Source of the DNA: an uncultured Armatimonadota bacterium
GTDB lineage: Bacteria; Armatimonadota; Armatimonadia; Armatimonadales; Armatimonadaceae
Assembly (NCBI GenBank): GCA_903910385.1
Contig: CAIVZM010000016.1
Span: 1 to 64,000, forward strand
DNA length: 64,000 nt
Reading direction: 5' to 3'
Shown: one piece after another, positions 9,397 through 18,216 of the stretch
Layout of the letters: each line of letters starts with the position of its first letter
Position numbering within the stretch: position 1 is the stretch's first letter
The notes under the pieces: model-generated
The model's input: the letters and a program-made list of their open reading frames with translations, nothing else
Database searches by the model: none
What the model was told of the DNA's origin: nothing
Position numbers and translations under genes: made by a program

Positions 9397-10326
9397 ATGA
9401 CGCCAGAAATTTCTTCCACTTTTCGCTTTGCCTGTGAGGCGATGCGCTCCCGATTTGAAATCGTGATAAGCCAGACGGAAAGTTCCCCGCACCTGACAGC
9501 ATCGGATATCCGGGCGGCGGCGGAAGAAGCGCTGGCGGAAATTATCTCGGTAGAGGGATGGCTTAGCGCCTATCGTCAGGATTCCGCCTTATACAGGATC
9601 AATGCAGAAGCGGCTCGACATCCGGTACGCACGGACGGAAGATTATTCACTTTCCTTCAGAAAGCGCTGGAGCTATCAATACAATCCGATGGACTTTTTG
9701 ATCTGACCGTGGGGCCACTCTTAAAGATATGGGGAATGGGTCATGGTAACGAGGATTGCCGCGTTCCCGATGAATCGGATATCCGTAAGGTATTAGAATG
9801 TGTCGGGATGGCGAGGCATGTCCTGCTCGATGAAGATGAATTAACGGTAGCGTTCGCACATCCCGGCGTCCGCCTCGATCCGGGCGCAATCGGCAAGGGT
9901 TACGCTCTGGATCGCGCAGCGGATATCTTGCGAGATGCAGGAGTGAACAATGCCCTGCTCCACGGGGGGACTTCATCCGTGATGGCTATGGGGACTCCTT
10001 CAGCAAGCGAATCTGGGTGGCGCATTGTGATTCGTGATCCACAAAACGAGGAAGATACCGTGGGAGATTTCATCCTGCGCGATGAGGCGATAGGCGTATC
10101 CGCGATTCACGGGAAGTCGTTTATCGCCGTTACCGGCGAGCGATACGGGCATGTCATCGATCCACGTACCGGATATCCGACCCTGAGCGCTCGCCTGTCG
10201 GCAGTCGTCACGAGTTCAGCAACTGAAGCGGATGCGCTTTCAACAGCGCTTTTAATCGCCAGTGAAGATTCGACTTCGGCTTTCTCTGATCGATTTCCTC
10301 AAGTCCGTCATGCCCTCAGGATTTAA
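9397..10326 (+). CDS. apbE: FAD:protein FMN transferase (ApbE family)
   Basis: Predicted to attach FMN covalently to a Thr or Ser of target flavoproteins (for example RnfG/NqrC-like subunits) using FAD and magnesium. The 309-residue sequence shows EGWLSAYRQDSALYRIN near the N-terminus, SDGLFDLTVGPL, the conserved RLDPGAIGKGYALDRA, the glycine-rich ALLHGGTSSVMAMG and HVIDPRTGYP near the C-terminus. There is no clear signal peptide or lipobox, unlike many ApbE proteins, so it may act in the cytoplasm. It is divergent from the M50-like gene; its flavoprotein target is not in the window. Confidence 0.92.
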   Translation: MTPEISSTFRFACEAMRSRFEIVISQTESSPHLTASDIRAAAEEALAEIISVEGWLSAYRQDSALYRINAEAARHPVRTDGRLFTFLQKALELSIQSDGLFDLTVGPLLKIWGMGHGNEDCRVPDESDIRKVLECVGMARHVLLDEDELTVAFAHPGVRLDPGAIGKGYALDRAADILRDAGVNNALLHGGTSSVMAMGTPSASESGWRIVIRDPQNEEDTVGDFILRDEAIGVSAIHGKSFIAVTGERYGHVIDPRTGYPTLSARLSAVVTSSATEADALSTALLIASEDSTSAFSDRFPQVRHALRI

Positions 10327-10378
10327 CGGGGTTACCCCCGAAATGTTTCCTGCTTCGCGCTTCTTCATCGACTTTTTC

Positions 10379-10879
10379 TCAATATCCGGGATCATGATGA
10401 CGCAACGCGGAATGCGCTAACTTTCTGCTCTTTTCATCTGTTTCTTCATTCAGAATCGAAAACAACAAATCCCGGATTCTGTCGTCCGGCATTCGCTGGG
10501 TGAGTGCGTAAAGAGATTCATAGCGCACCTTCCTGCTGGGTTCGTTTTGATAGATGTCTATCAGCAGCAGTGTGATGTCCGCTTCCAGGGGCTGTGATTT
10601 GCAACGTTGACAGGCGAGAGCGTGAACCGCTTCCCTTCGCACGGCGGGGACCGGGTCGGTCAGCAGACGCTCAGTCAGAGGTGCTACACAAATTTCGGTT
10701 CCATGGTGATCCATAAAAGCGGTGCAAGCTCGGCGGATCCGTGCATTCGGATGCTCCATTCCGAAGATAACCGCCTGCATCCCCTTCTGCCCCGCCGCTC
10801 GGAGCGCCTGCTCCGTCTCAACGACCTTGCGCCAATTACGTGAACCCAGATGCTCTACCAATCCCGTCAATTCGTCCAT
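10379..10879 (-). CDS. HEAT-repeat protein
   Basis: A 166-residue soluble all-helical protein. PBS-lyase-type HEAT repeats are visible: AVIFGMEHPNARIRRACTAF, LTERLLTDPVPAVRREAVHA and DIYQNEPSRKVRYESLYAL, each with the pattern of a hydrophobic helix, a D/P turn and R-x-x-A. Such repeats mediate protein-protein contacts; the partner is unknown. It is convergent with apbE, the two stops separated by about 50 nt containing a small CGGGG/CCCCG hairpin at 10327-10340. Confidence 0.75.
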   Translation of the reverse strand: MDELTGLVEHLGSRNWRKVVETEQALRAAGQKGMQAVIFGMEHPNARIRRACTAFMDHHGTEICVAPLTERLLTDPVPAVRREAVHALACQRCKSQPLEADITLLLIDIYQNEPSRKVRYESLYALTQRMPDDRIRDLLFSILNEETDEKSRKLAHSALRHHDPGY

Positions 10880-11261
10880 TGTAACCGCTTCACCTTTTTC
10901 ATTTTACCTGCTAATGAACCTATCGAGTTAACCTCCCAATACACTAAAAATCGCTACCGCGCCACTTTCGGTAGGAAGAAGAATCGTCTCAACACTGCCC
11001 GGCACTATACACCCAATAGAGAAATGAAATTGGCAAAAGCCGGTTGAGAGTTATCTGGTCGGGGATTGCCTGACTCTGAACCTTTCTTTGATGGACAACT
11101 GAGTCTGTTTGAATATCGTAGCCGATACCCCGACTCTTGCATCGGAGCAAATCATGGTCAAATGAGTCCGAAGAAAAGCAAAGTGCAACCAGAGGTAAAA
11201 TTTCTCCCTGAAAGAGGAAGCGGGAAGGGATTCCGCGAACCGAAGGAATGAGGGCGGAACA
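10880..11261 (+). promoter_or_regulatory. Leader region of the sugar ABC importer
   Basis: This 380-nt gap should contain the divergent promoters of the HEAT-repeat gene and the ABC operon. A frame of 61 codons from a TTG at 11066 ends with TGA at 11249-11251, just before the importer gene; its composition (FDGQLSLFEY, then basic and hydrophilic) does not identify it, and I do not count it as a gene. I see no confident promoter or operator. Confidence 0.3.
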
Positions 11262-12701
11262 TTGCTAATCGTTCGCGGAATTATCCTGACGGCGCTTGCC
11301 GGTGTGTTACTCTATCTACTTCTGTTTACCGGGGGTGCGGTCGCCCCTGAAGCCAGGGGCAGAATTGTTGTTGTCTACTGGGAAAAGTGGACGGGTGAAG
11401 AAGCAGACCAGATGATGCAAATCGTCAACGATTTCAACAATACGGTGGGCAAGCGGAAAGGGATCTATGTCCAGTACCTTTCTATGAGCAATATTACTCA
11501 GAAAACGCTTGTCTCGACGGCTGCAGGCGTCCCCCCGGATGTCGCCGGTCTCTGGGATGCGCAAGTGCCGCAGTTCGCCGCCATTAACGCTCTGGAGCCG
11601 TTAGACGATTTAGCGAAACAGCACGGTATCACTCCGGATTATTACAAGCCGGTCTACTGGAAGGGATGCACTTACGAAGGGCGTCTCTGGGGATTGATCA
11701 GTACTCCCGCCGCAGCCGCTCTCCACTATAATAAGACCCTTTTTCTGAAACATGCCAACAAACTCAAAGCTGCCGGTCTTGACCCTGACCGCGCCCCCCG
11801 TACCATTGAGGAACTCGACCGCTATGCCGCTGCACTCGATGATATCGAGATCGATTCCTACGGGAAAAAGCGTATCCGGGCATCCGGGCATCTGCCGATG
11901 GAGCCGGGGCAGTGGATAGCCTATACGGCTTACTGGTTCGGCGGTGAACTCTTTGACGCGAAGACAGACCGATTTACGCTGACTTCACCGGAGGTAATTC
12001 GCGCTTACGAGTGGATCAAGAGCTACTCGGTACGCCTCGGCAGAGATTCCATGACGGACTTTACCAGCGGTTTCGGTCAATTCAACTCCACACAGAACGC
12101 GTTTCTCAGTGGCGCGGTTGCGATGGAGCAGGAAGGTCCCTGGATGGCAAACTATATCGAGAATCTCAAGCCGTCCATGAACCGCTGGAAGTTCCCTAAA
12201 GAAAAAGAAAGGGATATGTCTCCGGAAGAGCGGCGAAACAACTACGAATGGGGAGTGGCCCCGTTTCCTTCCGCAGTTCCCGGTCAGGATGACGTGACTT
12301 TTGCAGCCTTTGATGTCCTGCTCATTCCCAGAGGCGCTAAGCATCGGAAAGAAGCGTTTGAGTTCATGGCGTATGTCAACCGACAGGATGTCATGGAGAA
12401 GCTAACGTCGCTTCACTGTAAAAATTCGCCTCTCCGCATCGTCAGTCCTGACTATATCCGGAATCATCCGAACCCCTACATCGGCATCTACGAGAAGCTT
12501 GCCGCCAGCAAAAATGCGCATGGCGTCCCGCCGATTCCGATTCTGCCGGAAGTAATAGATGAGCTAAACGCGACCACCCAGCGAATCTATCTTTTGCAGG
12601 CGGAACCAAAGGACGCCCTTGCCGATGCACAGAAGCGACTACAAGAGAAACTGGACGATTTCCGGAAGCGACAACGGCTTCGACAGGGAGGGGAAATTTG
12701 A
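11262..12701 (+). CDS. Sugar ABC transporter substrate-binding protein
   Basis: Extracytoplasmic binding component of a carbohydrate importer (bacterial SBP family 1, CUT1 type). After a short N-terminal hydrophobic anchor (IILTALAGVLLYLLLFTGG) with no lipobox Cys, the mature part begins with VVYWEKWTGEEADQM and continues through AAGVPPDVAGLWDAQVPQFA, WGLISTPAAAALHYNKTLF and the late MEQEGPWMANYIENL. 479 residues is on the long side of the family (about 420-450). The TTG start follows GAGGGCGG; an ATG at 11248 would stop after six codons. Two permease genes follow with overlapping or close spacing. Confidence 0.9.
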   Translation: MLIVRGIILTALAGVLLYLLLFTGGAVAPEARGRIVVVYWEKWTGEEADQMMQIVNDFNNTVGKRKGIYVQYLSMSNITQKTLVSTAAGVPPDVAGLWDAQVPQFAAINALEPLDDLAKQHGITPDYYKPVYWKGCTYEGRLWGLISTPAAAALHYNKTLFLKHANKLKAAGLDPDRAPRTIEELDRYAAALDDIEIDSYGKKRIRASGHLPMEPGQWIAYTAYWFGGELFDAKTDRFTLTSPEVIRAYEWIKSYSVRLGRDSMTDFTSGFGQFNSTQNAFLSGAVAMEQEGPWMANYIENLKPSMNRWKFPKEKERDMSPEERRNNYEWGVAPFPSAVPGQDDVTFAAFDVLLIPRGAKHRKEAFEFMAYVNRQDVMEKLTSLHCKNSPLRIVSPDYIRNHPNPYIGIYEKLAASKNAHGVPPIPILPEVIDELNATTQRIYLLQAEPKDALADAQKRLQEKLDDFRKRQRLRQGGEI

Positions 12702-13639
12702 GTCCTTTAGAGCGTCGCCGATTGGGTAGCGGGCTTGTCTTTATCTCCCCCTGGCTCATCGGGTTCACCGTCTTTCTGCTGATACCCGTCTGCCTCTCGT
12801 TTTACTATAGCTTCTGCGATTACTCCCTTCTACAGACTCCCGCGTTTATCGGTCTTGACAATTACCGCGAATTGCTGGGCGACCCGGTTTTCTGGCAGTC
12901 CCTGCGCAATACAGGCGTCTATGCCAGCCTCGCTCTACCCGCCGGGATGTTGGTTTCGCTTGGGCTCGCCCTTTTGCTTAACCAGAAGGTTGTCGGGCAG
13001 TCGATTTTCCGTACACTAATTTTTTTGCCATCGCTTGTACCGACCGTCGCTTCCGCTATGCTCTGGCTCTGGCTCTTCAATGCCAAACTCGGTTTGATCA
13101 ATACCCTGCTTGATATGCCGCCGTTCGCCGCGACGATTCAGGGAATAAATGTAGCATTGGGCGCTGTGCATCTCCCACAGATACAGACACCCATTAGCTG
13201 GTTGACAGACCCGGCCTGGGCGCTTCCCGCTCTCGCCTTTATGAGCCTCTGGGGAGTCGGACAGACAGTCGTCATCTATCTGGCGGGATTACAGGATGTC
13301 CCCGGAGAGTTGATCGAATCGGCGGAGTTAGACGGAGCGAATGCCTGGCAGCGTCTCTGGAATGTAACCCTGCCGATGCTCTCTCCGGTCATCTTCTTTA
13401 ACATGATTATGGCGATTATCGGGGCATTGCAGGAATTTTCGATTCCCTACATCATGACCGGAGGAGGGCCAGCGCGCGCCACCTACTTCTTTACGATGTA
13501 CCTTTATGACAACGCTTTCACCTACCTGAAAATGGGATATGCCAGCGCCATGGCGTGGATTCAACTGCTGATAGTTCTGCTACTGACGGGATTGTCGTTC
13601 TGGCTCAGTAAACGCTGGGTCCACTACCAGAGCAAGTGA
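12698..13639 (+). CDS. Sugar ABC transporter permease (MalF-like)
   Basis: Inner-membrane subunit of the same importer. 313 residues with about six membrane segments; the cytoplasmic EAA loop that docks the ATPase reads ESAELDGANAWQRLWNVTLP. The start GFTVFLLIPVCLSFYYSF and the late YIMTGGGPARATYFFTMYLY are typical of CUT1 permeases. The gene begins with TTG overlapping the stop of the binding-protein gene by four bases (TTGA), preceded by GGGAGGGG, which suggests translational coupling. Confidence 0.93.
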   Translation: MSPLERRRLGSGLVFISPWLIGFTVFLLIPVCLSFYYSFCDYSLLQTPAFIGLDNYRELLGDPVFWQSLRNTGVYASLALPAGMLVSLGLALLLNQKVVGQSIFRTLIFLPSLVPTVASAMLWLWLFNAKLGLINTLLDMPPFAATIQGINVALGAVHLPQIQTPISWLTDPAWALPALAFMSLWGVGQTVVIYLAGLQDVPGELIESAELDGANAWQRLWNVTLPMLSPVIFFNMIMAIIGALQEFSIPYIMTGGGPARATYFFTMYLYDNAFTYLKMGYASAMAWIQLLIVLLLTGLSFWLSKRWVHYQSK

Positions 13640-13696
13640 TAGTCTGAGAGTTCCTTCCTGTCAAGGTTCGGATAAAAGTAATCGGCAACAAACACT

Positions 13697-14602
13697 ATGA
13701 GCGTAAACACTCTTAACGGCAATGGAAACAAACGGATTGCTCGCCAGACAAGGCGACGACATCGACCGGAACGCTGGCTTGTCTTTGTCGCTCTGGTAAT
13801 AATCTGCACGGGCTTTGCTTTGCCCTTTATATGGATGATTTCGACCAGTCTGAAGACACTGGATAAGACAATGTCGATGCCGCCGCAACTTTTGCCCTCA
13901 CCTGCGATCCCCGGTAACTATTTGACTGTCCTGAACCATCCCAAACTGAACTTCCCGTTGCTCACTCGCAACACCCTGATTGTCGCAGTTCTGTCTGTGG
14001 TGGGAACAACACTATCGAGCGCACTGGTCGCCTACGGCTTTGCCAGGATACGTTTTAAGGGTAATAGCGCGCTCTTTGGCTTGATGCTGGCGACAATGAT
14101 GATTCCGTTTCCGGTGATCATGGTTCCACTCTTTGCTGTTTTTCGCTTTATCGGGGAACACGCTGCGATGCCGCTTCTTGGCACGCTTACCCCGCTCTGG
14201 TTGCCAGCGTTTTTTGGCTCGGCATTCAATATTTTTCTACTGCGCCAGTTTTTCATGACGCTACCGCTGGAGTTGTCCGAAGCGGCGCAGATCGATGGAT
14301 GCTCCGAGATCGGAATTTTCTGGAGGATTATTATTCCGCTTGCCCGTCCTGCGCTCTCCGTAGTTGCCCTATTCACCTTTATGGGAGCATGGAACGACTT
14401 TCTGGGTCCGCTGGTCTACATTCAGGACCCGAGTCAGTACACTCTGGCGCTCGGATTGCAAACGTTCCAGTCACAGCACGGCGGAACCGAATGGAATCTG
14501 TTGATGGCGGCTTCCGTCCTTGTCATCATCCCGGTGATCATTCTCTTTTTCCTCGCGCAGAAGACATTTATTCAGGGTATCGCAACCACCGGTATGAAGT
14601 AG
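13697..14602 (+). CDS. Sugar ABC transporter permease (MalG-like)
   Basis: Second inner-membrane subunit. 301 residues; basic N-terminus, first membrane segment FVALVIICTGFALPFIWMIS, then the typical MalG periplasmic loop TMSMPPQLLPSPAIPGNYL and the EAA loop LSEAAQIDGCSEIGIFWRII. The C-terminus GIATTGMK matches the usual TxGxxK end of this subfamily, which contacts the ATPase. No ATP-binding gene follows, so a shared MsmK/MalK-type ATPase elsewhere in the genome is probably used. Confidence 0.93.
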   Translation: MSVNTLNGNGNKRIARQTRRRHRPERWLVFVALVIICTGFALPFIWMISTSLKTLDKTMSMPPQLLPSPAIPGNYLTVLNHPKLNFPLLTRNTLIVAVLSVVGTTLSSALVAYGFARIRFKGNSALFGLMLATMMIPFPVIMVPLFAVFRFIGEHAAMPLLGTLTPLWLPAFFGSAFNIFLLRQFFMTLPLELSEAAQIDGCSEIGIFWRIIIPLARPALSVVALFTFMGAWNDFLGPLVYIQDPSQYTLALGLQTFQSQHGGTEWNLLMAASVLVIIPVIILFFLAQKTFIQGIATTGMK

Positions 14603-14722
14603 ATGCAAACAGAGGCTAACACAGTCCCGTTCGAAAGTTCTATATACCGCCGTAGCGATAAGAAATTCGAGACGGGTTATCAGCGCGTCGGCATGAAGTG
14701 ACCCATTATCAAATTTCGTCGG

Positions 14723-14760
14723 AAAGCGGTATCAGGAGAAAGCGGTATCAGGAGAAAGCG
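14723..14760. repeat. 16-bp tandem duplication over the 3' end of the GNAT gene
   Basis: AAAGCGGTATCAGGAG occurs at 14723-14738 and again at 14739-14754, followed by a partial third unit AAAGCG. The repeat includes the stop codon of the GNAT gene on the minus strand. Confidence 0.9.
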
Positions 14761-15254
14761 ATTTCAAAGCGATCGCTGCCCTGGGGAGTCAGATGCAGAC
14801 CGGCATCCTCGTAGACTCTACGGGCGGCGACATTCATGAAGTCACAATTGGCAATGATGTACGAGGGAGCCTCGGCGGCGGCAAGGGACCTGATATGCTC
14901 CAGCATCTGATGACCTATGCCGTGGCTTCGGTAGTCAGGAGCGACAATCAGTTCATCCATGTGGAAACGGCGACGGCGCAAACCAGCGGCAAGACGGATT
15001 CGGTCAGAAACGACGACGACAGCAAGAGCGATTGTCACACCCTCCGCATCGTCCCCTACCAGAGTGCGATAGTTTGGGGCGTTGCAGACTTCATCCCATA
15101 GAGCGGGAAGAAGCGTAAAGTTTTCCCCCATCGTGTAACGAAAGAGACGCATCGCCGCGTCATAATCGGCAGGCGTAGCAGGGCGAACAACGACGGAAAT
15201 ATTAACTTCGATTTGCGGGGCGGCAACGCTCATAGTTCGCCCATTATATCCCAT
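14748..15254 (-). CDS. GNAT-family N-acetyltransferase
   Basis: Predicted acetyl-CoA-dependent acetyltransferase, 168 residues. The fold landmarks are visible: beta-rich N-terminus VVVRPATPADYDAAMRLFR, central FHMDELIVAPDYRSHGIG (motif A, R-x-x-G-x-G variant with SHGIGHQML) and the C-terminal DFMNVAARRVYEDAGLHL. The Met at residue 8 (15233) is an alternative start, as the first seven residues are not obviously conserved. The substrate cannot be deduced. The stop codon lies in a 16-bp tandem repeat. Confidence 0.85.
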   Translation of the reverse strand: MGYNGRTMSVAAPQIEVNISVVVRPATPADYDAAMRLFRYTMGENFTLLPALWDEVCNAPNYRTLVGDDAEGVTIALAVVVVSDRIRLAAGLRRRRFHMDELIVAPDYRSHGIGHQMLEHIRSLAAAEAPSYIIANCDFMNVAARRVYEDAGLHLTPQGSDRFEIAFS

Positions 15255-15330
15255 TCCGAGCGAATTCCCTTATAAACGTCTTCATGAGGCGATAATAAAT
15301 GCACCTGACGTCAATCGATATTCCCGGTTG

Positions 15331-15804
15331 CTATCGGGAGGTTATCTGGCACTGCGGGCAGGTTCCGAATACCTCCAGTTTATGCTCCGCCACTTTGAAA
15401 CCACTTTCCTTTTCTAATCGCGTCGTCAGATGAGTCAGACCGCAATCCTGAAAGTCTTCTATTTTTCCACAGGAACGGCAGACAAGATGATGGTGATGCG
15501 GTCGCTCCGAAGATTCGGCGATCTCGTAGCGGAAGTAGCCTTCGTTGAACTCGATCCGCTGAGCAAGATTTTTTTCGGCAAGCAAATTGGCGAATCGATA
15601 TGCAGTCACCAGATCAAGTTCTTCTTCACCGACGCCGTTTTCGGGGTTCAGGATACGATTCGCTTCTTCATGTATCTGTTGCACCGAGAGAGGGACGCCC
15701 GCCTGCGATAACGCTCGCAACATGGCGCGACGCGGCGCAGTCATGCGGAAGCCATCCCCTTTGAGCGCCTCCACCAATCTTGAATATTCGCTATTCTCTG
15801 CCAA
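15331..15804 (-). CDS. Fur-family metal-responsive regulator
   Basis: DNA-binding repressor with a winged-helix N-terminus (LKGDGFRMTAPRRAMLRALSQ) and a C-terminal dimerisation/metal domain. The regulatory metal site HHHHLVCRSCGKIEDFQDC and the structural zinc CxxC pair (CRSC, CPQC) are intact. There is an insertion between recognition helix and wing (NPENGVGEEELDLVTAYR) relative to E. coli Fur. Whether it senses iron, zinc, manganese or peroxide cannot be told from sequence, and no matching operator is evident next to it. Confidence 0.92.
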   Translation of the reverse strand: MAENSEYSRLVEALKGDGFRMTAPRRAMLRALSQAGVPLSVQQIHEEANRILNPENGVGEEELDLVTAYRFANLLAEKNLAQRIEFNEGYFRYEIAESSERPHHHHLVCRSCGKIEDFQDCGLTHLTTRLEKESGFKVAEHKLEVFGTCPQCQITSR

Positions 15805-16110
15805 ATTGTTCCACCATATCCCCGGGCATTCCGTGTGTCACCAGACTAAAGCATTGCCAGATTCGTCATGACTGAACTGTATATCGTTGAGAACACTATC
15901 AACAGTTCCTCATCCCGGAGGCTTGACAGAGGAAGATTTCCGTACGCAGTAGAGGGTATGTAGCGATGCAAACGGAGTCATTTCAAGGAAAGTAGAGGGA
16001 CGATGTTGAACTTAAGATCATAAGACGAATCAGGGGCTAACTTAAGATTATCGCGATGGAAGCGCTGAAAAACCGAACGCGGCAAGCGCTTCCTCAGGAG
16101 GAATGTCGGA
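15805..16110 (+). promoter_or_regulatory. Intergenic region with a 10-bp direct repeat
   Basis: This stretch separates the divergent Fur gene and the exported-protein gene. AACTTAAGAT occurs at 16009-16018 and again at 16039-16048, 30 bp apart (about three helical turns). AGGAGGA at 16096-16102 is a strong ribosome site, 8 nt before a TTG codon at 16111. No clear -35/-10 pair. Confidence 0.45.
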
Positions 16111-16740
16111 TTGAAGCAAAAGATATTGGTGACGGCAGTTCTTGTGGCAGGTATATTTCTCGGTATGGTTCAGGCAGCGCAGGCGCAAACCGAGTCCGAT
16201 AACTCCAGCGACCGAAGCGGGAGGATAAAAATAATTCTTGGACAGCCTGCGGATGGCGACACGAAACACGTTCTGGGAACCCCTGTGCTGGGTTTTGGCG
16301 CAGGGTATGACATTCCCCAGAGCACATCGAAAAAGAATCCCTCTTTCGTTCCCGCCACTGGAATTGAGTATATTACCAAATCGCACACGAAGGATGGCGT
16401 CCGTGTCAACTTGAGCTACATAGGGCTTATTGCCGAGGGACGATATTTTCTGGGAAGCGAGACCAAAACCACAGGATTCGGCGTGAAGACTCGCACTCCC
16501 ACCGGATTTTATACCGGGCTTGGCACCGGAGTCTATTATCTGAAATATCGCCGGGAAGAAGGCGGAGTCTCTAAGGACGATGTGAGCGGTATCAAATTCG
16601 GCTTGAAATTTCTTGGCGGTTTCCAGTTCAAGAACGGCATCTATATCGAAGGCGATTACACGAAGCCGGGTAGTTCTCATGCCACGATGTACAACCTGAA
16701 CATTGGATTCCGTGTCGCATCGAACGTTGGCGGCAATTAG
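16111..16740 (+). CDS. Small exported beta-rich protein, porin-like
   Basis: 209 residues with a signal peptide (KQKILVTAVLVAGIFLGMVQ, cut after AQA) and a mature part made of alternating short strands with aromatic girdle-like residues: GFGAGYDI, VRVNLSYIGLIAEGRYFLG, PTGFYTGLGTGVYYLKYR, IKFGLKFLGGFQFKNGIYIEGDY and a C-terminal NLNIGFRVA. This resembles small 8-stranded outer-membrane barrels, but I recognise no named family. TTG start chosen from the AGGAGGA ribosome site; the nearby ATG at 16103 stops after three codons. Confidence 0.7.
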   Translation: MKQKILVTAVLVAGIFLGMVQAAQAQTESDNSSDRSGRIKIILGQPADGDTKHVLGTPVLGFGAGYDIPQSTSKKNPSFVPATGIEYITKSHTKDGVRVNLSYIGLIAEGRYFLGSETKTTGFGVKTRTPTGFYTGLGTGVYYLKYRREEGGVSKDDVSGIKFGLKFLGGFQFKNGIYIEGDYTKPGSSHATMYNLNIGFRVASNVGGN

Positions 16741-16853
16741 AAATCCGGATTTGCGCATTCTGTCCTGCCATATTCCTTTACAAAATTACCGTGTCACAGG
16801 TATTGCCCAAAAAACTGTAACGCCCCCTCACTCTTTAGCGTCAGAATTATTGA

Positions 16854-17477
16854 ATGATGAAAAAAAGACCCGGGCATTACCTGTTTCTGGCGCTCATCCT
16901 GTCAGTTCCGGGCGGTTGCGCCAACAAAATGCCCGCAGTTACGACGATAACCACTCCGACGCTCGTCCCCTCAACTCCTAAACCGACAGCGACATCGCCC
17001 CTACTCGCCGCGCAAGCGGTCGGGGCTAATGTAACGTTGTTTGGAAAATCTGGCGAAAAAGTGGCGATATTGCATGCGGACTCGGCAGGATTCGATCCTA
17101 CCGCTTCGCAGAAGTCTATAGTTGTCTCAAGAGCGACCGCGACCTTATTCGACCGCGACCATCCCGGTTCCGCCGTTTCCGAACTAAAAGCGGACACGGT
17201 AATCGGCAATCGTGAGAACCGAACGTTGACCGCTACAGGAAATGCCTCCATTCGCTCGCTGACGGAAAAAGGAACGCCGATGATTCGGGCGGATCAGATG
17301 GTATGGTCTTTCGATAACCGAGACGTAAAAGGCGAAGGTAACGTCCTTGTCAGCGCCCGACCGAACCTTCGTATCCCTGGCCATGCCTTTACGGCGGATA
17401 CGCAATTACGCACCTTCCGCTTGCAGGGTGATGGCAGACCGGCTACCGGTGGAAATATTGAATCGCTGCCCCGATAG
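16854..17477 (+). CDS. lptC: LptC-like lipoprotein of LPS export
   Basis: Predicted periplasmic component that passes lipopolysaccharide from the LptBF(G) complex to LptA. 207 residues: a signal peptide ending in a lipobox (VPGGC at about 18-22), a Thr/Pro-rich linker, then beta-jellyroll-like repeats of the OstA type (VAILHADSAGFDPTASQKSI, VSELKADTVIGNRENRTLTA, MIRADQMVWSFDNRDVKGEG). Family LptC proteins are usually membrane-anchored by one helix; a lipid anchor is a variation. Assignment rests on these repeats and on position before lptA-lptB-lptF. Confidence 0.72.
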   Translation: MMKKRPGHYLFLALILSVPGGCANKMPAVTTITTPTLVPSTPKPTATSPLLAAQAVGANVTLFGKSGEKVAILHADSAGFDPTASQKSIVVSRATATLFDRDHPGSAVSELKADTVIGNRENRTLTATGNASIRSLTEKGTPMIRADQMVWSFDNRDVKGEGNVLVSARPNLRIPGHAFTADTQLRTFRLQGDGRPATGGNIESLPR

Positions 17478-17563
17478 CTGCCCGCATAAATACCGTGAAT
17501 CATCCGCGAAGCGGTAAACGTAGAAGGTCAGTATGCCAAAATACTGTGACAAATAAAAGAATA

Positions 17564-18178
17564 GTGACCAAATTCAAAATACATCTCCTGATCGCCGCTT
17601 CCGCCGCGTTGTTTATTGCAATGCGTCACTTTTCGGCGTTCGCGCAACAGGCGCCGCCCAAAAACCCGGGTGAATTCCAGATTGAGAAAATCGGGGCGTT
17701 CAAAGTCATTTTCAAATTAGCGCAGGGCGTCTATGGCAAAGACGGATCGATCCAATCGACCTTTACCGGAGGGCCTGGCGGAAAGGTACAGGCGACTACT
17801 ACTCGCTATGATCTGAACGCTCCACGCGTCGCGATGGTAATCACGCGCGACAATGCGCCGGAAACGGCGGAAGCTACCGGCGGAGTCACCGGTCAGGCGC
17901 GTTCTCCGGAACGCCAGCAGGCGGTCGCATTCCGGGGAGATAAAGCGGTCTATCGGGCTGCGAAAGGAACGAACGCCGCCCGTATCGATTTCACTGGAAA
18001 TGTCCGATTTGTGTTCCGCAGTCCCCAGTTTGCCACCGCTGACCCGTTGACTTTGAACGCGGAGTCCGGATCGCTCATCTTTTCTCCCAATGGTAGCATC
18101 GCCTACCGGTTGAACAGCGGGGATGCCAGCGGCACGCCCGTGGAACCCACACCTGCACCTAAAGCGGGTACGAAATAA
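17564..18178 (+). CDS. lptA: LptA/OstA-like periplasmic LPS-transport protein
   Basis: Probable periplasmic bridge protein. A signal peptide (FKIHLLIAASAALFIAMRHF, cut after SAFA) precedes a beta-jellyroll-type region with repeats such as VQATTTRYDLNAPRVAMVIT, VAFRGDKAVYRAAKG and ARIDFTGNVRFVF, and a Pro-rich tail (PVEPTPAPKAGTK). The GTG at 17564 is preferred because it puts the signal peptide at the N-terminus; the frame is open up to a GTG at 17495, adding 23 basic residues. It lies between lptC-like and lptB genes. Confidence 0.72.
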   Translation: MTKFKIHLLIAASAALFIAMRHFSAFAQQAPPKNPGEFQIEKIGAFKVIFKLAQGVYGKDGSIQSTFTGGPGGKVQATTTRYDLNAPRVAMVITRDNAPETAEATGGVTGQARSPERQQAVAFRGDKAVYRAAKGTNAARIDFTGNVRFVFRSPQFATADPLTLNAESGSLIFSPNGSIAYRLNSGDASGTPVEPTPAPKAGTK

Positions 18179-18216
18179 GAACCCATCAGTTATCAGCAAG
18201 TCGAAGTATATACACG

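Noticed and set aside
11066-11251. 61-codon frame before the sugar-binding protein gene
   Set aside because: TTG start without ribosome site, no family; may be chance although its stop lies just before the importer gene.
14603-14701. 32-codon frame directly after the MalG-like permease stop (TAGATG), ending VGMK
   Set aside because: No ribosome site of its own beyond the permease end and no family; resemblance of its end to the permease C-terminus (TGMK) is only four residues.
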